Shown here: piece by piece, positions 8,427 to 13,268 of the stretch
How positions within the stretch are numbered: position 1 is the first letter of the stretch
Layout of the letters: every line of letters begins with the position of its first letter
Source: Pseudomonadota bacterium
GTDB taxonomy: Bacteria > Pseudomonadota > Alphaproteobacteria > Acetobacterales > Acetobacteraceae
DNA: 13,268 nucleotides
Assembly: GCA_021808205.1 (NCBI GenBank)
Contig: JAKBCD010000010.1
Location: 1-13,268 of the forward strand
Reading direction: 5' to 3'
Made by a program: the position numbers and the translations under genes
Notes under the pieces: model-generated
The model's input: the letters and a program-made list of their open reading frames with translations, nothing else
Told to the model about the DNA's origin: nothing
The model's database searches: none

Positions 8427-8454
8427 GCCCGGCATGTTAATAACCATGCCGGGC
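8427..8454 (-). other. Hairpin between glnB and glnA
   Basis: A perfect 10-bp inverted repeat GCCCGGCATG / CATGCCGGGC with an 8-nt AT-rich loop lies 17 nt past the glnB stop on the minus strand. The next T-run (TTTT) is several bases further on, so it is a poor terminator by itself. It may protect the glnB 3' end, act as a partial terminator that sets the glnB:glnA ratio, or mark an mRNA processing point. Confidence 0.6.
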
Positions 8455-8471
8455 CGCTTGGCAATGTCCGA

Positions 8472-8924
<453 letters not shown>

Positions 8925-8932
8925 TCACACTT

Positions 8933-8948
8933 AGCACAAGCTATGCCA
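8933..8948 (-). promoter_or_regulatory. Candidate sigma-54 (-24/-12) promoter of glnBA
   Basis: On the minus strand TGGCATAGCTTGTGCT has the sigma-54 arrangement: GG, ten nucleotides, then GC, compared with the consensus TGGCAC-N5-TTGCW. The -24 block matches 5 of 6; the -12 block keeps TGC. It lies about 120 nt upstream of the glnB ATG. In several alphaproteobacteria glnBA is known to be driven by an NtrC-activated sigma-54 promoter, which fits. No full NtrC dyad was recognised upstream. Confidence 0.4.
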
Positions 8949-9108
8949 GAATGGTTTTCCGTGCGGTGCCGCGTTTGCGGCAAAGTTATCAAAGGCCAAA
9001 ACGTGGTTTTGCTCAAGCGGTAGCGATTTTAGCCTAAATTTTGTGCAATCTTGCCGCCTGCGCTTTGGGCGGGTAAATTCCGGCAATGACAAAGGGTTCC
9101 CCCGCACC

Positions 9109-10290
9109 GTGAAAAACGCCAACGCCCTGCTTGCCGGAATGGGCACAACAATCTTCACAATTATGTCCGCCTTGGCGGTGAAGCATAACGCTATCAACCT
9201 TGGCCAAGGCTTCCCGGATACCGAGGGGCCAGAGGATATTGTGCGCGCGGCGGCGGATGCGTTGCTGGATGGCCGCAACCAGTACCCGCCGCTGACCGGT
9301 GTGCCGGAGCTGCGTGAGGCGGTGGCGGCGGCCAATGCGCGGTTCTATGGGCTGCAGATCGACCCGGTTTCGGGCGTGGTGGTGACCTCCGGTGCCACGG
9401 AGGCAATCACCGCCTGCCTGATGGCGCTGCTCAACCCCGGCGACGAGGTGGTGCTGATCGAGCCGCTCTACGACACTTATCTGCCGGTGGTGAAAATGCT
9501 GGGCGCTGTACCCCGGCTGGTGCGGCTGCAACCGCCGGAATGGGCGTTGCCGCGCGCGGAACTCGCCGCCGCTTTCGGCCCCAAGACCAAGCTGCTGCTG
9601 TTGAACTCCCCCATGAACCCTACCGGCAAGGTGTTCAGCGCGGAGGAGTTGGCATTCATTGCCCGGCTATTGTGCCAGCACGATGCCTATGCCGTGTGCG
9701 ATGAGGTTTACGAGCACCTGGTGTTCTCAGGCGCCAGACATATCCCCCTGGCCACGCTGCCGGGCATGGCGGAGCGGTCTTTACGCATTAGCAGTGCCGG
9801 CAAAACCTTTTCGCTCACGGGTTGGAAGGTAGGGTATGTGTCTGGTCCAGTGGCGCTGATGGGGCTGGTGGCCAAGGCGCACCAGAACCTCACCTTCACC
9901 ACCCCGCCCAATTTGCAACGTGCGGTGGCGCTGGGGCTTGCCAAGCCCGATGCATATTTCGAGAGCCTGGCGAGCGGACTGGAGGCGCAACGGGATTTGC
10001 TGGATTCCGGGTTGAAGCGCCTCGGGTTTTCCACTCTGCCCGCCCAGGGCAGCTATTTCATCACCGCCGATGTGTCCGCGCTAGGGTTTGAAGGCGGGGA
10101 TGTGGCGTTTTGCGAGGCCATTACTGAACAGGCGGGCGTGGCGGCCATTCCGGTTTCCGCATTTTATGCGGGGGAGGGGCCAAGCCATTATGCCCGGTTT
10201 GCCTTCTGCAAGCAGACACATGTACTTGAGGAGGCCTTGCGGCGGCTGGAAGGCTGGGTAGCGGCAAGACCATTGACGGCGCTGGCGTGA
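9109..10290 (+). CDS. PLP-dependent class I/II aminotransferase (YbdL/kynurenine-aminotransferase-like)
   Basis: This is a fold-type I aminotransferase transferring the amino group of an amino acid to a 2-oxo acid. The N-terminal GTTIFTIMSALA...INLGQGFPD block is typical of the group containing methionine aminotransferase YbdL and kynurenine aminotransferases. Active-site residues are visible (numbered from GTG 9109): N170 in NSPMNPTGK, D198 and Y201 in CDEVYEH, and the Schiff-base K232 in SSAGKTFSLTGWKVGY; a late RFAFCK arginine likely binds the carboxylate. GTG at 9109 gives 393 residues and keeps the NANALLAG leader common in relatives, with AAAGGG about 12 nt upstream; ATG at 9139 is the alternative. 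An in-frame GTG at 9043 is less likely. It is divergent from glnB and ends 26 nt before tRNA-His. Substrate cannot be read from sequence; a link to nitrogen metabolism is only positional. Confidence 0.88.
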   Translation: MKNANALLAGMGTTIFTIMSALAVKHNAINLGQGFPDTEGPEDIVRAAADALLDGRNQYPPLTGVPELREAVAAANARFYGLQIDPVSGVVVTSGATEAITACLMALLNPGDEVVLIEPLYDTYLPVVKMLGAVPRLVRLQPPEWALPRAELAAAFGPKTKLLLLNSPMNPTGKVFSAEELAFIARLLCQHDAYAVCDEVYEHLVFSGARHIPLATLPGMAERSLRISSAGKTFSLTGWKVGYVSGPVALMGLVAKAHQNLTFTTPPNLQRAVALGLAKPDAYFESLASGLEAQRDLLDSGLKRLGFSTLPAQGSYFITADVSALGFEGGDVAFCEAITEQAGVAAIPVSAFYAGEGPSHYARFAFCKQTHVLEEALRRLEGWVAARPLTALA

Positions 10291-10316
10291 CCGCGTTAGG
10301 ACGCCATACCCTGGAT

Positions 10317-10393
10317 GGCGGACGTAGCTCAGTTGGTAGAGCGCCGGTTTGTGGTACCGGTTGTCGCGGGTTCGATCCCCGTCGTTCGCCCCA
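10317..10393 (+). tRNA. tRNA-His (anticodon GTG)
   Basis: A full cloverleaf can be drawn: acceptor GCGGACG / CGTTCGC, D arm with AGTTGGTAGA, anticodon stem CCGGT / ACCGG around the loop TTGTGGT (anticodon GTG), and T arm GCGGG-TTCGATC-CCCGT. G at 10317 opposite C73 (10390) is the extra G-1:C73 pair specific to tRNA-His, and CCA is encoded at 10391-10393. No integrase or duplicated 3' end is present, so nothing shows use as an integration site. Confidence 0.97.
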
Positions 10394-10416
10394 GGGGATT
10401 TCCGGCGGAAATCCCC
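10394..10416 (+). other. Perfect hairpin directly after tRNA-His
   Basis: GGGGATTTCC and GGAAATCCCC form a 10-bp stem with a 3-nt GGC loop starting at the base after the CCA end. No T-tract follows, so it is not a textbook Rho-independent terminator. It may set the 3' processing point of the tRNA precursor, or partly separate tRNA-His from mobA 28 nt later. Confidence 0.6.
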
Positions 10417-10443
10417 TCTGCTCACCTCACGGATTTCATTGAA

Positions 10444-11007
10444 ATGATCATCACGGCGCTAATTCTGGCCGGTGGCAAGGCCGCGCGGTTCGGTGGGGCG
10501 GATAAGGCATTCGTGCGCCTGCATGGTCGCCCGCTTATCGAGCATGTGCTGGAGCAGTTGCGGCCTCAGGCATCACCCATCGCCATCAGCGCCAATGGCG
10601 ATCCCGCCCGGTTTGCCGCTTACGGCTTGCCCGTTCTGGCGGACGCGCCGGAATTTTCCGCCTGCGGCCCTTTGGCGGGGGTAGCGGCGGGGTTGTGCTG
10701 GGCGGAAGGCGAAGGGGCGGAATTTCTGCTCACCATGCCTGTGGATACACCGTTTTTTCCTCAAACATTGGTAGCAGAGCTTTCTCCCGGCCCGGCAGTC
10801 GCGGTTTATGCGGGGCGGCAGCACCATCTGGCCGCACTCTGGCCAGTGGCGTTTCGCCAAGGGCTGGAAGATTTTCTGCGCCGGGACGCGAAATTTAAGG
10901 TGCGCGATGCACTAACCCTGTGCGGCGCGCGACAGGTGGCTTTTACAGGTCCGCGTGACCCCTTTGCCAACCTCAACAGCCCTGGGGAACTTTCGGTTTT
11001 CGAGTGA
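10444..11007 (+). CDS. mobA: Molybdenum cofactor guanylyltransferase MobA
   Basis: MobA transfers GMP from GTP to Mo-molybdopterin, forming the guanine dinucleotide cofactor used by DMSO-reductase-family enzymes. The 187-residue product is close to the E. coli length (194). It opens with the nucleotide-binding loop ILAGGKAARFGGADKAF (residues 7-23, with G10-G11, R15, D20 and K21), has the metal-binding-type aspartate D101 in MPVDTPFF, and ends with FANLNSPGEL (174-183), matching the family's FxNxNTPEEL. ATG 10444 is chosen because the longer in-frame reading from 10315 runs through the tRNA. No good Shine-Dalgarno sequence is seen upstream, and the gene may be transcribed from the tRNA-His promoter. 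No other molybdenum gene is nearby. Confidence 0.92.
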   Translation: MIITALILAGGKAARFGGADKAFVRLHGRPLIEHVLEQLRPQASPIAISANGDPARFAAYGLPVLADAPEFSACGPLAGVAAGLCWAEGEGAEFLLTMPVDTPFFPQTLVAELSPGPAVAVYAGRQHHLAALWPVAFRQGLEDFLRRDAKFKVRDALTLCGARQVAFTGPRDPFANLNSPGELSVFE

Positions 11008-11159
11008 GCGTGAAGGCTTTGTAAAATATTTACGCTGCACCTGCGAAGTTGGTACATATATTCACGTCTTTACCATGTTTTTTCACAAAACGATCTAATC
11101 CGCCCGGTTTTTGAGCGTAAGGGGAATACCGCACTCGCAAAATGAAGCGGAGTCTCCCC
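11008..11159 (+). promoter_or_regulatory. AT-rich upstream region of aceA, presumed promoter
   Basis: This 152-nt gap is visibly AT-richer than its surroundings. It holds the inverted repeat GTAAA-ATA-TTTAC (11021-11033), a TGGTA...TACCA pair around 11050-11075, and a T-run before CACAAAACG. These could be operator and promoter elements for the carbon-source control usual for isocitrate lyase, but no -35/-10 pair stands out. GGAG at 11149-11152 is the likely ribosome binding site for aceA. Confidence 0.35.
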
Positions 11160-12755
11160 ATGTCGTATCAAGATAGCATTCGCAGCCTGAATGAATTCAT
11201 CGCCGCCAAGGGCGAAACTTGGGAGGGCATTTCCCCCGAGGCTGTTTCCCGGATGCGGTTGCAGAATCGCTTCCAAACCGGGCTGGACATTGCCCGCTAC
11301 ACCGCGAAAACCCTGCGGCAGGACATGGCGGCATATGATGCGGACCCGGCGCATTACACACAGTCCCTCGGCTGCTGGCACGGGTTTATCGCGCAGCAGC
11401 AGATGATTTCGGTGAAGAAGCATTTCGGCACCACCAAGGGGCGTTACATCTATCTCTCCGGCTGGATGATTGCGGCCATGCGCTCCGAATTCGGGCCGCT
11501 GCCGGACCAGTCCATGCACGAGAAAACCTCTGTGCCGGCCTTAATCGAAGAAATTTACACCTTTTTGCGCCAGGCTGACGCGCGGGAGCTGGGTGGCTTG
11601 TTTCAGGAGCTGGATGCAGCCCGCGCTGCGGGCGACCTGGCGAAGCAGAAAGAGCTGCAAAACAAGATCGATAATTTTGAAACCCATGTTGTCCCCATCA
11701 TCGCGGATATTGATGCGGGATTTGGCAATGCAGAAGCCACCTATCTGCTGGCCAAGAAAATGATCGAGGCGGGCGCTGGCGCTTTGCAGATTGAGAACCA
11801 GGTCTCTGACGAGAAGCAATGCGGCCATCAAGATGGCAAGGTAACCGTGCCGCATGATGAGTTCACCGCGAAAATCCGTGCGCTGCGTTATGCTTTTATG
11901 GAGCTGGGGGTGGATGATGGCGTGATCGTTTGCCGCACAGATAGTTTGGGTGCTGGCCTGACCAAGCAGATTGCGTATTCAAGAGAGCCGGGAGACCTTG
12001 GGGACCAGTATAATTCCTTCCTGGATTGTGATGAGGTTGAGCCGAGCCAGATCGGCAATGGCGATGTGCTGATCACGCGAAATGGCAAGCTGCTGCGCAC
12101 TAAACGGCTGGCCTCCAACCTCTTCCAGTTCCGCCCGGGCACGGGGGCCGACCGCTGTGTGCTGGACTGTATCAACGCGCTGAATAACGGTGCGGATCTG
12201 CTCTGGATCGAGACCGAAAAGCCGCATATCGAGCAGGTGGCCTCGATGGTGGATCGTATCCGGCAGGTATGGCCAAGTGCGAAGCTTGCTTACAACAATT
12301 CGCCGTCTTTCAACTGGACGCTGAATTTCCGCCAGCAGGTGTTCGATGCGATGCAGGAGCAGGGACAAGATGTTTCCGCCTATGACCGTGCGAGGCTGAT
12401 GAACGCGGCTTATGATGAAACCGAGCTAGGCCGGATGGCTGATGAAAAAATCCGCACCTTCCAGCGTGATGCGGCAAAGCGCGCCGGGGTGTTTCATCAT
12501 CTCATCACCCTGCCAACCTATCACACGGCGGCCCTTTCCACCGATCATCTGGCCAGGGATTATTTCGGCGATATGGGGATGCTGGGCTATGTGGCGGGTG
12601 TGCAGCGCAAGGAAATCCGCGAGGGCATCGCCTGCGTGAAACACCAGAATATGTCAGGTTCCGATATTGGCGACACGCATAAGGAATATTTCGCAGGTGA
12701 GGCGGCGTTGAAGGCCGGCGGCGTCCACAACACCATGAATCAATTCGCGGCATAA
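11160..12755 (+). CDS. aceA: Isocitrate lyase, long 531-residue form
   Basis: AceA splits isocitrate into glyoxylate and succinate, the first step of the glyoxylate shunt for growth on acetate or fatty acids. From ATG 11160 the product is 531 residues, as in the Pseudomonas-type enzyme rather than the roughly 430-residue E. coli form. This start matches the usual MSxYQ-like N-terminus and has GGAG 7 nt upstream; ATG 11142 would add six residues. Visible blocks are QSLGCWHGFI, IIADIDAGFGNAEATYLL (Mg-binding aspartates), the catalytic loop as EKQCGHQDGK with C221, NLFQFRPGTG, YNNSPSFNWTLNF, and the terminal GSDIGDTHKEYFAGEAAL. KQCGH instead of KKCGH is, as I recall, normal for this subfamily. 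No malate synthase or aceK is seen nearby. A terminator follows directly, so it is probably monocistronic. Confidence 0.97.
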   Translation: MSYQDSIRSLNEFIAAKGETWEGISPEAVSRMRLQNRFQTGLDIARYTAKTLRQDMAAYDADPAHYTQSLGCWHGFIAQQQMISVKKHFGTTKGRYIYLSGWMIAAMRSEFGPLPDQSMHEKTSVPALIEEIYTFLRQADARELGGLFQELDAARAAGDLAKQKELQNKIDNFETHVVPIIADIDAGFGNAEATYLLAKKMIEAGAGALQIENQVSDEKQCGHQDGKVTVPHDEFTAKIRALRYAFMELGVDDGVIVCRTDSLGAGLTKQIAYSREPGDLGDQYNSFLDCDEVEPSQIGNGDVLITRNGKLLRTKRLASNLFQFRPGTGADRCVLDCINALNNGADLLWIETEKPHIEQVASMVDRIRQVWPSAKLAYNNSPSFNWTLNFRQQVFDAMQEQGQDVSAYDRARLMNAAYDETELGRMADEKIRTFQRDAAKRAGVFHHLITLPTYHTAALSTDHLARDYFGDMGMLGYVAGVQRKEIREGIACVKHQNMSGSDIGDTHKEYFAGEAALKAGGVHNTMNQFAA

Positions 12756-12779
12756 GAACCGCAATTTTTCAAACTTTAC

Positions 12780-12804
12780 GGCCCGGCATTGCCCGGGCCT
12801 TTTT
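12780..12804 (+). terminator. Intrinsic terminator of aceA
   Basis: GGCCCGG (12780-12786) and CCGGGCC (12793-12799) form a 7-bp GC stem with a CATTGC loop, followed by five T (12800-12804). It lies 25 nt past the aceA stop and only two bases before the convergent gene's stop codon. On the opposite strand no T-run follows the stem, so it works mainly for aceA. Confidence 0.9.
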
Positions 12805-12806
12805 CT

Positions 12807-13268
12807 TTACCCGCCCTCAAACCCGGTGAGCACATTCACCGCGTTGATGCCGATTTCAGCCACGGCATAGCCGCCTTCCATCACGAACAGCGTTGGCTTG
12901 CCCAGGGTACGGATCATTTCCCCCATCCGGGTGAAATGTTCGTGGTCGAGTTTGAACTGGGAGATCGGGTCATCCTTGAATGTATCGACACCGAGTGACA
13001 CAATAACCGCATCTGGCCTGTAAGCCCGGATACGTTCCAGCCCGGCGGTGAGGGCAGCCTCGTAAGCAGGCCATTGCGTGCCCCATGGCAGCGGCAAATT
13101 CAGGTTGAACCCTTCGCCGTGCCCAATGCCCGGCTCATCCTCAAAGCCCAGCATATAGGGGTATTCCTGGTCAGGGTGGCCATGCAGAGAAACAAACAGC
13201 ACATCGTCCCGGCCATAGAAAATCTGCTGTGTGCCGTTGCCGTGATGGTAATCGATATCGAGAATGGC
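12807..13268 (-). CDS. Histone-deacetylase-family protein (acetylpolyamine amidohydrolase-like), 5' end outside window
   Basis: This is the C-terminal 153 residues of a zinc-dependent deacetylase of the arginase/deacetylase fold; bacterial members remove acetyl groups from polyamines or other small amides. The reading frame is open to the right edge, so the N-terminus is missing. Visible landmarks are the metal-binding LDIDYHHGNGTQ near the window edge (D and H of the D-x-H pair), GHGEGFNLNLPLP, VSLGVDTFKDDP (the third metal-ligand aspartate region), and MEGGY with the glycine-rich catalytic tyrosine turn. It ends TGFEGG before TAA. It is convergent with aceA. Histones are not implied. The precise substrate cannot be told from the fragment. 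Confidence 0.9.
   Translation of the reverse strand, partial: AILDIDYHHGNGTQQIFYGRDDVLFVSLHGHPDQEYPYMLGFEDEPGIGHGEGFNLNLPLPWGTQWPAYEAALTAGLERIRAYRPDAVIVSLGVDTFKDDPISQFKLDHEHFTRMGEMIRTLGKPTLFVMEGGYAVAEIGINAVNVLTGFEGG

Noticed and set aside
10317..10393. tRNA-His as a genomic-island attachment site
   Set aside because: No integrase, no repeated tRNA 3' end and no change in gene style follow; mobA and aceA look native.
10315..10443. 43-residue N-terminal extension of MobA
   Set aside because: It translates the tRNA-His gene and the hairpin; MobA proteins begin just before the LAGG nucleotide-binding loop.
11818..11826. KQCGH in isocitrate lyase as a catalytic-site mutation
   Set aside because: From memory, the long Pseudomonas-type isocitrate lyases carry KQCGH here, and the catalytic cysteine and histidine are present.

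Overview
The window looks like a chromosomal housekeeping segment of a GC-rich alphaproteobacterium. The pointers are a rimP-nusA-ylxR-infB operon, a YlxR protein fused to an L7Ae-like domain, a glnB-glnA pair, and an IF-2 N-terminus whose FSHGRSK-type block resembles Acetobacteraceae and relatives. The family-level placement is inference from remembered proteins. No insertion sequence, integrase, phage gene, CRISPR array, toxin-antitoxin pair or recognisable defence gene is visible.

Layout. Positions 1-4816 (minus strand) hold the translation/transcription operon, read right to left: rimP, nusA, ylxR-L7Ae, then infB, which runs off the left edge. The 4817-4980 leader carries a predicted promoter, an intrinsic terminator ahead of rimP, and an imperfect 60-bp palindrome that supplies the stop codon of the next gene. 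Positions 4981-6818 (minus) hold two overlapping SGNH/GSCFA-type hydrolase-like genes, the least understood part of the window. Positions 6919-8810 (minus) hold glnA and its upstream partner glnB (PII), with a strong terminator after glnA, a hairpin between the genes, and a candidate sigma-54 promoter upstream of glnB. Divergent from glnB is a class I/II aminotransferase (9109-10290, plus), followed by tRNA-His(GTG), mobA and isocitrate lyase (aceA), all on the plus strand. A terminator closes aceA, and a convergent histone-deacetylase-family (acetylpolyamine amidohydrolase-like) gene enters from the right edge.

How the genes fit together. RimP, NusA, YlxR-L7Ae and IF-2 form the conserved block for 30S maturation, transcription elongation/termination and translation initiation. 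GlnB and GlnA form the ammonia-assimilation module: GlnA has its adenylylation tyrosine and GlnB its uridylylation tyrosine. MobA serves molybdenum cofactor synthesis and AceA the glyoxylate shunt. The aminotransferase and the deacetylase-like protein are metabolic genes with no clear link to their neighbours.

I did not find a clear new multi-gene system. The observations most worth checking are at regulatory scale: the rimP leader terminator (possible NusA-linked attenuator), the glnB Shine-Dalgarno sequence that a hairpin would bring to normal spacing, the palindrome forming a stop codon, and the coupled GSCFA/SGNH pair of unknown substrate.
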